From: Leptodactylus fallax
Lineage: Eukaryota > Chordata > Amphibia > Anura > Leptodactylidae
Length of the DNA: 64,000 nt
Assembly: GCA_947044405.1 (NCBI GenBank)
Contig: CAMRHE010000166.1
Location: 3,783,501 to 3,847,500, forward strand
Reading direction: 5' to 3'
Position numbers and translations under genes: made by a program. Within the stretch, counting starts at the first letter, position 1, and each line of letters starts with the position of its first letter. Below are positions 48,511 to 61,002 of the stretch, in pieces. Below the pieces are notes generated by a model. That model was not told the DNA's origin. It saw only the letters and a list, made by a program, of their open reading frames with translations, and made no database searches.

Positions 48511-49554
48511 TTTTTTTCTTTTTAATTAGGAAACACCTGGGGCATTATTAATAAGGGAAACTATTTAAAGGGGTGCACAGAGAAGTCATTAATTTAAAGA
48601 TGCACTTGGGGGTATTATTCATTATGGGGGGTATATTATATATTTTATAATTGGGGGTAGCAGCAGGATGGGGGCTTTGTGTAGGTGAGGACAATGTGGG
48701 TCAGGTGCCTGGAAAAGTAAGGAGCCAAAGATGTCTGTGTTGCAAACTTTACAGAGACTGGAAGAAGTGGTCATGGCCGTCAAGATAAAAGAGACGGGGA
48801 ATGTGAACGATTAGTCAGAGACGTCACCGGTAAGTCACTAAATGTTACTGCACTGTATTCACCTAAATAGTCTGCAGAGCCCTGTGTAGAGCCGCTATAT
48901 ACCACTATACGTTCACTGTATACTCATAGTATCGGTATACGAACATGTCCAAGTTGGGGGCCCACTTGGACATGTTCGCCCCCCTGTGCTGAACCCCTAG
49001 CTACACCTCTGCCAGAAGCAGTTGGCTCCGGTCTGTGGCTGGGCACCCAGCTCAGCTACCATTGAATTCAAAGGGCATCTGAAGCAGTCCAGTATACCTG
49101 ATCCATACAGGAGCTGTCTGTTGGTTCTCAATGAACAGATATTTATTGCCTATCCTGGACGATCACTTTTATTATAAGTTCTAAAGGAATCAAGAACCAT
49201 ATCAAAGATCAGGTTAAATAAGTACCATCATAACAACATTGTGAGCCACTGTTGATGGCAGTAAACCTAGAGAATTATGTCTGAATATTTTGCAAACTTC
49301 ACTTAACCTTCAAAGTCACAAGAATCATATTATACTATCTGCAGCAATGTGGCTTTGGGTCTGTTAACATCTGCATTAGTTATTTCCATTGTTTTATCAT
49401 AAGAAAAGAACAACAGAAGTGCTAGATCCCCAAAATCATGGATCACTTTCACTATAATGAGTCAGTTAAGGCTTCCAACATGGGGTCAGGCATTTTTCGA
49501 CGAGCAATCCACTCTATTTTGTAAGGCATTTTTAATTAAATGTGTGATAGAGGC

Positions 49555-49930
49555 TCTTTAGGGAAGAAGTAAACATAGTAGAGGTCATCCATATTGGATT
49601 GGTGAAGGTTCGACACCCAGGATTTCCACAGATCAGCTGTTTGAAGAAGCAGCGACAATCATGAGCAACACATTTACTGGTGACATGGTATAGCTTCAGC
49701 TCAGACCCATTCAAGTGAATTGGGCTGAGATGCACTACTAAGTACAGCCCCTCCACAATCTACTGCACTGCGCTTGGTATTCAGCCCAGAGGCAGCAGCA
49801 CTCCCCTGAATGCTGCAGTCTCTTCAAACAGCTGACCGATTGGGGTACTAGATGCTGGAACCCCACAGATCACATATTGATGATATATCTTAAAAAGAAA
49901 AGTTCATCAATAGATCAGTCCTGGAAAAAC
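49555..49930. repeat. GATCAGCTGTTTGA-family repeat
   Basis: Contains GGTTCGACACCCAGGATT, CCACAGATCAGCTGTTTGA and, at the right, CAGATCACATATTGATGATA in the mirrored order. Non-coding interspersed repeat. Borders are approximate. Confidence 0.6.
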
Positions 49931-50875
49931 CCTATAATGTGATTATGCCATATTAACATATTGCCTTTACAAAGGGCATTATATTTCAGATACAGATCTC
50001 CTGTGCTAGTGGCCCAAATCCTAAAGCAAAGGAGTCAACTGTTTTGGTAAAATATATGAAGCACAAGCCAATCCAGCTTATGAGTCCATTGTATTCATGA
50101 GCCTTGAGCTTCCCCTCTCCTTCTTATTGACAGTAGCTTTTATACTCATGTATAGAGAGATTACTGCAATTTAAGGTACATGAGGGAGAATGGGTACATT
50201 GGTTTGGTAATAAATACAATGAAATCACAAGTCAGCTCCGCTTAAATTATGACCCTACGTTTTCCTTGACGGCTCATACATTGAAGTATATTTACTGTAT
50301 ACAGAGAGCCAGCCAACATGAACACTGGGTAATGGTGGGATCCAAGTGACAGTTTTTACACAATCATGGACGAAGCAACATCTTATATATATTGCATAAA
50401 GAAGAGGTTATTATATTTTTGGGAGAATATGATCATTGTTCCCACTGTGTAAACTGTGAAATGAGTGTGGGAGGATGTTCAGTGTTATAACACTTAAAAG
50501 GAAGAATGAATGTACATACTGTGCTTGTAGGCTACAAAGAAAGCATCTTACATTGTGTTCTTTAAGTACTTCCATACACGTACTCAGAATAGGGCTCTAA
50601 TAAAACCCAGACTGTGCACTTGGTTATAAATAAATCTGCTTGCTTCTGTCATGTACACCCCATTATGTCACTTACAAAGACGTCAAACATGCCCACACTA
50701 TGACTCTACCACTTAGAGGATTTCTGTACAGTATGCTGATAATACACACTGGTACTAACCTTACAGTGAAACATATCAAATATGTTCTCATGTATGCACA
50801 CCTAGAAACATTGTGACAAACCTAAAAAGGATGTACACAGAGTTACATCACTAATAGACTAAGAAGACATCTTAC

Positions 50876-50937
50876 CATCATCATCTTCTCATCCTCCACC
50901 TCCTGTAAAAGGTCAGCAAACTCCTTAAAGGACTCAG
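50876..50937 (-). CDS. ophn1: ophn1 exon, BAR domain
   Basis: The exon (62 nt) encodes ESFKEFADLLQEVEDEKMMM, matching human [20 protein letters not shown]. The first two bases complete an Ala codon begun in the upstream exon. Acceptor TGTCACAG, donor GTAAGATG. Confidence 0.96.
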
Positions 50938-51669
50938 CTGTGACAGTAAATGAAAAATATAAGTGAATAAAAGAAGACTGCTACATGAATGTATTACATT
51001 ATAACCAATAAAATATCTGCTAACCCTATAAGCAACTTTCTACATGTACAGAATCTATCTCCTGGTCAAACTCTGATGGACTTAACAGGACCATGTACGA
51101 CATGTTGGTTTGAGCAAATGAATATTACTCCTCATACAATGTTCTACAAGTTTCCGATACATCTTCTGTATCAAAATCTCTTTCTGTCATTAAATAACAC
51201 AGTTTATACTCCCAGTGTATAAATCTGCCCTGGTCCAGTGACACATGGGTACTCGGCTTGTTAGAGGACATGGCTCAGAAAACTGTATTGCACCTATATT
51301 GCTCGACTGTGGATGACGCTCTCTTGTCAGATGATGCAGAAAGGGTATGTCAGGAGGTTATTCATTACCAGCATCCTCCATGCTTGTTCTGTTACTGAGA
51401 GGTATTCTGAATGTTACCACCAGTGATTATGTCATCAATCTGCATATGGTTCTTGTAAGGGTCTGACTACCATCTGGAACTTTCAATAGAAACCTCCAGG
51501 GAATGTTCTCTAAAATCTGCTCACTCCCAAAAATGTAGATTCTAGTGTATGAGCTCAGCAAATAAAGTAGAAAACCAAGCGTTCTGAAATAAAGAGTAAG
51601 TGAAAAATGTCCCATATTATTTTAATAAATGTAGCTCGTAAAACAAAGTGCTCCAACTATGTATTAGAG

Positions 51670-52368
51670 CAGTGGTTCACAAACTTTTTTAATGCGGGAC
51701 CCACTTTTAGATGAAAATTTTGCCACAGACCATCATCTACCATACTTAGCCGCATTTGAAAGTCACTACCTGTATTCTGCCTCTTATTCCGCTGTAATCT
51801 TCCTCTTATTCTGCCTTCTAGCACTGTACTCTGCCTTTTATTCTATTCTGCCATCAGGAATTTTAGGGCCCCATACTGGCAAAATTTGTGGGCCCCCCTC
51901 CTCCCCAATGTATCTCACAGTTTCCTGTCCTGTAGCCCCCACACAGTATATATAATATTCGCTATTGCTTCGCACACAGTACAATGATCCACATGATATA
52001 AAATGCTCCATGGTGTCTCCACACAGTATAATACTTCACAGTGGCCCCACACAGTATAATGGTCTACAGTGACCCCACGCAGTACAATGCTCCACAGTAG
52101 CCCCACACACTATGATGCTCCACAGTAACTCCACACAGTATAATACTCCACAGTGGCCCCACTCAGTATAAGGCTCCACAGTGCCTCCACACAGTATAAT
52201 TCCTTAGGCTGCTTAATTGGCATGAACTGCATGAGAATCGTTTCATTGATCTTTATCAGAAGCCATATTGGAATCTGTAGCGCAGCCTAATTACTACTGA
52301 TGGCTTGCAACCCCCCAGTTCTTCACACGACCCCCAGGTGGTTACGATCCACAGTATGGGAACCAGTG
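51670..52368. mobile_element. non-autonomous hAT element with internal minisatellite
   Basis: Ends CAGTGGTTCACAAACTTTTT and, inverted, CACTGGTTCCCATACTGTGG. A perfect 8-bp duplication TATTAGAG lies at 51662-51669 and 52369-52376. It is 699 bp, of the type related to Charlie-like hAT MITEs by its CAGTGGTTC end. No transposase. Confidence 0.92.
51940..52205. repeat. about 30-bp minisatellite inside hAT 51670-52368
   Basis: About nine imperfect units of CACACAGTATAATGCTCC followed by ACAGTGGCCC. The unit resembles that in the 18.7-kb and 36.9-kb arrays (CACACGGTATTATGTCACATAGTGGCCC), although the host hAT ends differ. Confidence 0.85.
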
Positions 52369-52885
52369 TATTAGAGTGTATTCTTATAAACCAAGGCTGC
52401 CATAGCATAATAGTGTTTGCAGATATATATACCTACAGTATGTATATATATATAGTTTTATACAAGTAGTATACAAAGTTGGGAATCTACTATTCCCACT
52501 ACGTCAGAAAACTGGCATAGATTAGAATAATTGTCACAAATATTTGGCCCACAGCCCCCCTGATTTCCACTTTTTAGAAAAAAGTGGGACAATCAGGGCG
52601 TAGACCAGAGTGGACAATGTTAGGAACCATTTGGCTTGACAAGTATACTATATCTCACGCCTGAAAACTATTGTGAGTTATACAGGTGATCTACACCTGT
52701 TTCTGACTGTTGTAGATTTCCATTCATGCCGGGGCCTCATGATAATTCAGGCATATTGAGTACCAGTTGGGACTTCATTAAGACTGATGAACAAAACACC
52801 AGTCTTAATAGACATGGTGGGGGGATATTTATTAATAGGAATGTCTGGTGGAGAAAATGTTTTAAAAGCAGACTCGGAAAGGGTT

Positions 52886-52886
52886 G

Positions 52887-52915
<29 letters not shown>
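52886..52915. repeat. poly(A) run
   Basis: About 30 A residues with one interruption near the end. There is no identifiable retroposed gene upstream. Confidence 0.9.
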
Positions 52916-52918
<3 letters not shown>

Positions 52919-53769
52919 AACAGTACTTGCCTCACTGATCTCCTGCTGCTCCTGTTCCAATGCTGCAGAGTCCCCGGTGGTATCTACTTTGTGGTTCATC
53001 TTGGCACACAGAATGCTAATCACTGGCTTGACAATGACCCACCTTAGTCAGTGAATGGCTGAGTCCATGTTTCCTAATGGTCGAGACAGGACCAGCAAGT
53101 AGAGACCAGCAGGGACCTGGTAAGCATCACAGGTGGAGTGAAATCAGTGAGAACAGTTTTATTTGAACTAATTCTGAGCCAGTGCCCATATAGAGGTGCA
53201 AGTAAACAGATACTACCCTTCCCTATGATCAATGCTTGAGGGGCAAATTTTTACATAGAGTATGTTACAAAAGTTAAAATGCTCTGTTCTGCAGACATGT
53301 ACAGAACAATTAAAGAGTATGTTCACACGTTCAATCTGTTGCAGAAATGTCTGACTGTTCTATCGAGTTGAATGAAACAACTTTGTTCATATATACAGAA
53401 ATTTCTGCCACGGTCATGTGTGATCATGCGCTAACATATCTATGAAAAACTATAGACATTTTACCTTGCCCTGTTCAGCTTAATATCTCAAGATTCTGTC
53501 TAGGATCCACACTTACTAGGGAGGACCCCACTATGTGCACCCAAGCAGGGCCTCTTGTTGGGAGTGAGCAGCGCTGCAGCTGATCTCTGAGGGTGAGTCA
53601 CTGCTTGGCTCAGGTACAGAGGGACCAGCACTGAAACATCTGCTGTTAACCCCAAAATTATACTGATGTCCATAACAGCAAATAAGGAAATACTGTTACT
53701 CCTTTATCCCTTTATCATATGATGGATCAACAGACACTTTTGCAATTCCAGGGTTATAAGACTGAAAAG

Positions 53770-54090
53770 CTTTGGATAAGTTATCAATAGAAAAATTGGT
53801 TGGTGTTCGACACCCAGGACTCCCATGGAGCAGCTATTTGAAGAGACTGCAATATTGGGATGAGCACGAAGGCCTCTTTTCTGAAAACCTAGCTGAGCTT
53901 TGTATTGCAGCTCCGCTCCATTCATATGAAAGGGACTGAGATGCATACAAGGCCACGTGACCAATAAATGTGACATCACATGACCGATGAACCAGAACTA
54001 GTGCTCAAATGTACCTCTGTCACTTCAAACAGCTGAACTGCGAGAGTCCTCTGCCAGTCTTCAACTGATGACCTATCCAAAGAAAATACG
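53770..54090. repeat. GATCAGCTGTTTGA-family repeat
   Basis: Contains GGTGTTCGACACCCAGGACT, GGAGCAGCTATTTGAAGAG and a mirrored end GATGACCTATCC. Borders are approximate. Confidence 0.6.
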
Positions 54091-54262
54091 AGGTCAGAGA
54101 CTGGCTGCAGCGGTCATACTGTATGTGTCGACATGACGTCAGTCCTGCTGCTCAGTAGCAGGGAGCATCAAAGTGGCAGCAATGGAACAGAAGGGGATGG
54201 CAAGTACTGCTTTTTTATTATTTTGGCTACCCACTATTACTCCCTTTTTCTTCATTTCATTT

Positions 54263-54635
54263 AAAGTAAGTGTGTCACCAGAATCACCAGATTACCAATG
54301 CAGCCTTAAAGATAGATAGGCTAAGGTCACCTAAATCAAACAGTGTTTTCTCCTTGTCAATTGTTGCCTCCATTACAATTTTGTCAATATGCAAATAGGA
54401 ATAGCTTTTTTTTTTTTTTTTTTTTTTTTTTAGCAATGAGGGTGTTGTTGTTGCACCAAAGAGATAAGCAGCAACACTCTCATTGCTCTAGTTAGCTCAT
54501 TTGCATATTGACACAAAAGGCGATATCTCACAATGGAGGCAGCGATTCACAGGGGAAAAACACTGTTTGATTCTGATGATCCTAACCTATCTGCCGTGGG
54601 GCTGGATTGATATGCTGGGTTCTGGTCTCCATTTG
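54263..54635. repeat. diverged interspersed repeat, copy 3 of 3
   Basis: Carries GTGTCACCAGAATCACCAG, CAGTGTTTTCTCCTTGTCAA, TCAATATGCAAATAG and, mirrored, TTTGCATATTGACAC with AAAAACACTGTTTGATTC. It is an imperfect fold-back with a T26 run in the left arm. It ends about 95 nt from exon 54729-54824, on the donor side. Confidence 0.65.
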
Positions 54636-54728
54636 ATGGAAAGTTTTTTACTTTTTAAATTATAATTACATAAAAAAGAACAGATTTCAGAAGAAACAAT
54701 CCAGAAATAAAACTGTTTTTTTTCTTAC

Positions 54729-54824
54729 CAATATTTAACTCATCATCTGTCATGGTGTCACCAATGAAGTCAAACTGGAAGCTCTGTAAAGTTTGAGAAA
54801 ATTTCTGGATTGCACTGGAGTAGC
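54729..54824 (-). CDS. ophn1: ophn1 first visible coding exon, BAR helix 1
   Basis: The exon (96 nt) encodes [20 protein letters not shown] and [11 protein letters not shown], nearly identical to human [31 protein letters not shown]. Acceptor TTTTTTCAG, donor GTAAGA. It starts two bases into a codon, so an earlier exon encoding about 51 residues must exist. None was recognised up to 64000, which implies a first coding intron of at least 9 kb. Confidence 0.96.
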
Positions 54825-56337
54825 CTGAAAAAACACAAATACACATGGTGTTCTAGGATTGCTGCATCAATGTACTTTAGACACTTCGGCTATTAATCAT
54901 ACAATACGGTCAAATGCAAATTCTATCATCAATTATATCTGTTTCCAAGGAAACCCGACATGACCACCACTGAAGTACCAAAATGCCTAAGACTATGCTA
55001 TACACTGATGAAAAAAAGAAAGTATAAAAGATCCCTAAAGATGTGGTGTGTACTCATCAGGGGATACAGAAGTGCTAAGGTGTATACAACAGACAATGTT
55101 TAGACAAATGGATGACTCATAAAGGGGACATTTGCATTAAGAACTTGCAGTCTGTTTACACTGCAGTATCTAAGGTCACAGTAACATGCAGTTCCCTTCC
55201 AATGTACAGTATGACAGGTGTCACAAAACTGCCTGGAGCAGAAAGAACAGATAGAGATATTTGATTGCTTATTGTCTTTATGGCAGAACACCCACGTAAC
55301 AATATGACATATACTTACAATACCAGAAATGTGCAAAGTGTATAATGCAAATATGTGACATACAGGAATACCCACTCAAGTAATCTCCCCCAGCAATAGA
55401 ACATGTACAAAGATATGGTGTAAACTGTATTCACCCAAAATACAGGAGTGTCATAGGTGTGTGGCAGCTGCCTGTATCCCTCCCCTATCAATGTAAATAT
55501 GCATTTTCCACTTCCACAATCTCAAGGTTATGGCCCATCATATGGTTCTTTTTATGCAAGGCAATTTTCATACAATACTGAGCGACTAGATAACAAGTCG
55601 ATTATTCACTCGATCTTCTGGTATAAAATGGTCCAAGTCTGCTCAGCACGTCTCCTGTTATACAGAATACTTCTAGTCTTCTACCAAGAAGGACCCCTAG
55701 GATGAAATGTATAAAGGATGAGGTGGATCTACAGGTTTATACCCAACCGGGGCCCCATCCATCACCATCTCAGAGGTCATATGGGTCACATTTCCCAAGA
55801 AATTAGTCCACACACTCCACCAAAGCAGAGAAAGGCATACCAGCGATCTTCTATAAAAACTACAAATACTAGACAATGCAAAAAGAAATACCTCCTCTGT
55901 AGGCAATATCTAACAGAGATGACTGAGCAGCTCAATTTATGCTAGTTGTGTCACAAAACACCAAAGAGCAGAATATGGGTTACTGGATTACTGAACAAAG
56001 CATTTTTAAAGGGAGTTTCAAAGTGCACTGGTGCCCATGACAGCAATGGCAAAATTCCAGAGAGATGGCAAGATTCATCCCTCTCTCCACTTGCTATACA
56101 ACATACTGATACATAGAGTGGCATAAGATTAGTAATTGTATCCTTAAAAGTCTAGTGCGGTTTGGTGGTTAACATCTGGTGGTCTAACTTAATAAAGGGT
56201 TCAATATTGATAAGCTTTTGCCATGGTGGTCTAAGAGGGTTATGGGTTAATCTAACATCCCTGGTGACATTTAAAGTTGTCAGGTGGTTTTTCCACCCTA
56301 AAATGGTCCCAGTGTGTGCAGCATCAAGAAACGGCCT

Positions 56338-56553
56338 AAGGGTATGTTCACAAGGGGTTTTTTGCAGACTGAAAAATCTGCTTCAGGAATTAGGAAATTA
56401 TTTTTGATGAGATGTTTTTTTTTTTTTTTTTTTTTTTTTTACATGATGCAATTTTTGCCACGGTTTTTTACTCCAGTACACTGTATGGACCTGGAAAGTT
56501 CCCTTTAAAAAAACGCTTGTGGTTACTGATGCGATTTTTGCAAAAAACGCACA

Positions 56554-56596
<43 letters not shown>

Positions 56597-56833
56597 GCTA
56601 CACATTTTTTCCGCCTCCCATTGAGTTCAATCAGTCTTTCAAGGTGGAAGCCACCTGAAGATAGGTAATGTCGCTTCTTTTTTTCCTCTAGCTGAAAAAA
56701 AAAAAAAAAAAAAATCAGCTAGAGGAAAAAAACTGCTACTGACTCCTAATGAATGAGAGGCGTTTGAGGCGAATTTAGAGGTGGATTCCACCTCAAAATC
56801 AGCCTGGAAAAACTCTTTGTTAACATACCCTTA
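56338..56833. mobile_element. palindromic MITE with internal poly(T) and poly(A)
   Basis: Ends TAAGGGTATGTTCAC and, inverted, TAAGGGTATGTTAAC. The interior has a T26 run (about 56416-56441), an A40 run (about 56555-56594) and an A19 run near 56696, so transcripts could pair extensively. No coding capacity; the ORFs across the runs are artefacts. Confidence 0.8.
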
Positions 56834-57264
56834 TGGTGCCCCTCACTAAGCTTTCTGTTGCTGCAAAGTCAAAGTATAAGCCTTCAAAACCTTAGATCGG
56901 CAGGGGTGTTATTTAGTATAACGACTCCATGACTAGATGAAGCTGCTCCCCGCCCCCATGACTACTTAAGGCATAGCTGCATATGCCAGTCCAAGGTTTT
57001 AAAAGTTTATACCTTTACTTTTCAGCAACAGAAAACTTAGTGAGGGGCATCAAAGGAAAGGTCATTACACGCTCGAGGACCAGTTTAGGGTGGAAAACCC
57101 ACCTGATAGGTACCCTTTAAGTTGATGGTTTTTTTCTGAAAATCTCATGGATAGTTTTCTGGCCACTAGGACACATACCCTACATTTCCATATGGGTTGG
57201 TCAAGTCACCTCAGGACAGAACTTTTCAAGCTAGTTCGTTGTATTGGTTTCCTTTTCCTGCCAA

Positions 57265-57380
57265 ACTTCAAAGACATACTGATAAGGAATATAGATTGTG
57301 AGCTCTATATGTGAGTGACTGATAATATTTGTACAGCGCAGTAGAATAGGTTGGCCCTATAGAAGTAAGAGAAATAAATA
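57265..57380 (+). mobile_element. L2-type LINE 3' end fragment
   Basis: Blocks ATAGATTGTGAGCTC, GTGACTGATAATATTTG and GGTTGGCCCTATAGAAGTAA are in the plus-strand order of L2-type 3' tails. Short and diverged. Confidence 0.55.
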
Positions 57381-58381
57381 GTTTCAGACTAAAGACTGTA
57401 AAAAGAGTTTAAGACCTGTATCTACAAAAAGATGTTCCTAGTGTTAAAAGGTAAGTACAGACAGTGGATGTAACCCTTCTCTTTTGAGCTTCTTTAAGTA
57501 GAGAAAGGGTTACATGGGCCTTTACATACACAGGGTGTTTAGGCTGAAGGGGTAGAAAGTCCTCATACTGTGCTGCAGAAGAACTCAATATGAGAACCGT
57601 GCCTCCCCTACATGGGGGAGACCCCTTAGCTATGTTCTCGGCCCAGCAATGAAAGGCTTCTTTGAGCAGCGGACACAGAGATGAATTGGAGCATTCATAC
57701 AAATTTTACATATCTAAATAAAGAACAGCTTCCTAGACAGTGCAAGAAGAACACAAGACAGGCTTCTATCCTGAAATATTTTATCCATGTAAATCAGAAG
57801 GCACTGGAGATGGTGTCACCGTCTAAGGCGTTAGATTCAGTGCTAGCTTGAGGACATTCACTTAAGTGATATCTTCTTCTTACCATTGTGCATTATTTTG
57901 GATAAGTGTAACTAGGCGCATTCAAGGCTAGGGATTTGCCCATGCCTGAACAAGTCCTCGGCAGAACCCCCAAACTAGACAGCTGGTGGTCACCATTTCT
58001 TTCAGTTGACCAAAATACAGAAGCTCTGTAGAGTCAGACGTAACTTCTTAAAATCCTCTACCTCCCTATGATGCTTATTGAACTGAGCACTGCTGCATAT
58101 AGCCATGGTAGTCATACATCAGTCTGTCCATGCTTCCTCCTACTTCCTCATAGCCTGTGCAATGTATGGGACAATTATACAATGCTCACAGAGGCATTTT
58201 TTGGCTGCAGTCATGTCATACACCTACAGTTATCTTCAAGAATAAGACTGGTTATACACTTATCTAGTTGACAGCTATTCCTGCCAACCCCCCATACATG
58301 CGCACACTCTTTCATGGCCGTGCGTGCATGTGTTTTCACTGCCAGACATCTTTGGTGACAGCCTCTCTCTCTCAAGAAAAC

Positions 58382-58406
58382 AAAAAAAAAAAAAAAAAAA
58401 AAAAAA
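58382..58406. repeat. poly(A) run
   Basis: About 25 consecutive A residues. No attached element was recognised. Confidence 0.9.
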
Positions 58407-58618
58407 ATCGGCCATGTTGCAAATGTTACAATCCAACAGTCCAATCCTCGCCCCCCAACCTGCGACATCTGAATCTGCACATTAGATGGTTGGTCAGTCC
58501 CAAATAAATCAGTCTACAGAGCACAGCACCAGTATCTTCCCAAGGAGCAATCCCGCTATGTGATATGGCATCTGGCTTCAGGATGCCACAGTTTTTTCAG
58601 TTGATTCCTATAAGGAGT

Positions 58619-58629
58619 GCAGTATTATT

Positions 58630-58660
<31 letters not shown>

Positions 58661-59500
58661 TTACATTTTATTTATATAGGGCCAACATATTCTGCAGCAC
58701 TTTACAAATTGTAGGGTTCAAGTAAAGACAAAAAGATACATTACAAAGAAATAGTCAATTCACACAATGGGACTGAGGGCCCTGCTCACAAGAGCTTACA
58801 ATCTATGCGGTAGAGGGGGTGACACAAGAGGTAGCAGGAGCGGCATAGGAGGTAGCATTGCTTATCAGTGGTTCAGCCAGGTTGGGTGATAGACAGAGAT
58901 AAGGGAGGAAATGTAGGGAGGTGCAGCATTATAGAGAGCCCTGTAGATGAGGGTGATAAGTTTATATTGTATTCTGTATTGAATAGTAGTATAATGTTGT
59001 ACCGTGTTAGCCATTGAAAGTAGTGGAAGAGTGAAGAAATCAGGCGATACCTTTTAGAGGCTAACTGAGTATATTTATAAGTAAGCTTTCAGGAGTACTC
59101 GCTCCCTTCATCAGACATGGTGTGATACAAGAACTGAAAATTAACAGATTTTTATACACATGGTTTTCAAAGCATTTTAGAGTCCTTTTAGAGTCATTTT
59201 AGAGTTCTGTATTGAATAGGCAGCCAATATCGTGACTCACACAGACCGGAGGCATCGCTGCAGCGTCTAGACTGATAGATGAGCCTGGCCGCGGCATTCA
59301 GAATAGATTGTTGAAGGGAGCGTTTAGAAAGGGGAAGACTGATTAGAAGGGAGTTATAGTAGTCAAGTCTAGATTGAATCAGGGCGACAATAAGGGCATA
59401 TTCTGGAGATGTTTTTGAGGTGGAGATGACATGAGTGTGCAAGTGATTGGATATGGGGGGGATGAAGGAAAGTTCCGAGTTCAAGGCAGCCGGCATACTA
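58619..59500 (-). mobile_element. L2-type LINE, 3' part, interrupted by a Penelope-like insertion
   Basis: The low-coordinate end is a (TAA)n tail (58619-58660). On the minus strand it is preceded by a 3' region with CTCTTGTGAGCAGGGCCCTC and GTTGGCCCTATATAAATAAA. The minus ORF near 59194-59496 encodes ALIQSRLDYYNSLL and LNAAARLIYQ, the C-terminal signature of L2/Rex-type reverse transcriptase proteins. The copy is 5'-truncated and split by 58987-59204. Confidence 0.85.
58987..59204 (-). mobile_element. Penelope-like 3' fragment inserted into the LINE
   Basis: This is an inverted copy of sequence at about 61570-61765 (TTCTTCACTCTTCCACTACT and CTAACACGGTACAACATTAT on the minus strand). It is flanked by a 15-bp duplication TTCTGTATTGAATAG (58972-58986 and 59205-59219) of LINE sequence. 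The minus strand carries CTGATGA, a GGGAG...CTCC stem and GAAA, a hammerhead-like order. It ends in short repeats of TTTTAGAGTC. Confidence 0.85.
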
Positions 59501-59908
59501 CCTAGGAGTTATGGTAAGGCCACAGTCTGAAATGGAGATATTAGGGTTAGGTATGTCTGATGGTGGAAACAGCAGTAGTTCAGTTGTAGACATGTAGGAG
59601 TACCATAAAACTCATAAATTGTATACAGATATAATAAAGTTGTGTGCATGAGCCATTAATTTAATACAGAATATATTAGGCACCTGCTACTTATGTGATA
59701 CACCTATATATTAGGGCAGGTTCACCAATGTCAAACCACTTTACACTAAAGGCCAGTCTTCATAAGTTTCTAGTTATGTCACCCCAGGAATAGTTATTAG
59801 TTACTACACTATTATTACGCAGCCACATTGCTTATTTAGTTGTGCAAGGCCTCAATGGAAAAAAAGAAAGTAGCAACGTCACATTCCAAGTAACAAATTA
59901 GTAAAAAA

Positions 59909-59927
59909 AAAAAAAAAAAAAAAAAAC
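59909..59927. repeat. poly(A) run
   Basis: A run of about 20 A residues followed by further A-rich sequence. Confidence 0.85.
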
Positions 59928-60658
59928 AAAAAACCTTATCACAACATGATCTTCACTTTAGGGAAATCTTGATAAGGGTTGAACAATAAGTGCTTGTTCT
60001 CAGCACAGCGGAGCAGATTTGTACTACCACAAACTCCAGGACACAAATACTACGCCCATCCAAGCTGGAATGCTGCTGGGTCTGTACATATGGAGAGCAC
60101 ATGCTATGATGCAGGCTTGATCGATCAAGGGGCACGTGTTCAGCTCATAGTCTCCTAGGAGAAGTGTGGGTGGTTCAAGGCTGTGCTCAAATGTCTCATG
60201 CAGGATTTTAGGACACTTTCCCTGACAAACGCCTGCAACACAATGTGAAACTCGGGAATCATCAAAAGGCACTGTTCAGATAGTGATCTTTACAGAGGAG
60301 AAAGTAAAGGGTTTTCTAAAGTCTTACAGCAAAGTAAAGTCCCTAAGAACTATAAACAGAGATAGGAAACCTGGTTTTCATTTAGGGTTTGTACAGAAAG
60401 CTGTGCCAAGTCCCAGTAGAAGAGAGGGAACACACTGGGACTTCCCAAACCCACAAATCCAGTCATAAGACATCAGAGGTCAGATGTAAAATCTGTTAAA
60501 CCGATTCAATTTCACTTTTGTTAAATCTCATCTTATTCAATGGAGAAACATTCCAAGAATTTGTCAGAACTGCCGAAATTTGCCGTAATTCGGCCTTATT
60601 ATGAAAACAGATATTATTAATACAGTGCTGCGGATTAGAAACAATGGGGGAAAAAAAT

Positions 60659-60662
<4 letters not shown>

Positions 60663-60737
<75 letters not shown>
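60663..60737. repeat. (TA)n(CA)n microsatellite
   Basis: About 20 TA units run directly into about 16 CA units. A compound dinucleotide repeat, likely polymorphic. Confidence 0.95.
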
Positions 60738-60739
<2 letters not shown>

Positions 60740-61002
60740 TATATATACACACACACAGTATATAACAGTTTTAATAAGATTACTCTATTATTTCTTACAT
60801 TACCACTGCAATACCAATGCTAGGTAATAATTGGCCAGGACTAAAGAGTCATCTTATTACTGAACAACAGAAAGTGCAGCTGTGGAAGGTAAAAGGTCAA
60901 ATACTTTTTAGACAGTCAGACAGTCGCACCTGAATTTTCTCTTAAAGGTGTGTTCCAATAATTTTTTTTCTTCCCAGTAGAGGTTTAAAATAACAAAAAA
61001 AC

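Larger units (their letters stand above)
46928..49011. mobile_element. hAT element carrying nested repeats
   Basis: Ends CAGAGGCGTAGCTAGCGG and CCTAGCTACACCTCTG in inverted orientation. A perfect 8-bp duplication CCAGAAGC lies at 46920-46927 and 49012-49019. It is 2084 bp with no recognisable transposase. It contains degenerate 30-40-bp GGGGTCATTTATATAAGG-type repeats (47335-47600) and two nested elements, the palindrome 47636-48172 and a GATCAGCTGTT-family repeat (48175-48510). Confidence 0.9.
46570..50875. other. ophn1 intron dominated by a hAT element
   Basis: Contains hAT element 46928-49011 with nested repeats and a GATCAGCTGTTTGA-family copy at 49555-49930. Sequence from 49931 to 50875 shows no gene or recognised repeat. 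Confidence 0.6.
50938..54728. other. ophn1 intron
   Basis: Contains hAT element 51670-52368, a poly(A) run (about 52886-52915), a GATCAGCTGTTTGA-family copy (53770-54090), and copy 3 of the interspersed repeat (54263-54635). Otherwise nothing was recognised. Confidence 0.6.

Noticed and set aside
56412..56624. ORF with long Phe and Lys runs
   Set aside because: Direct translation of the poly(T) and poly(A) runs in the MITE.
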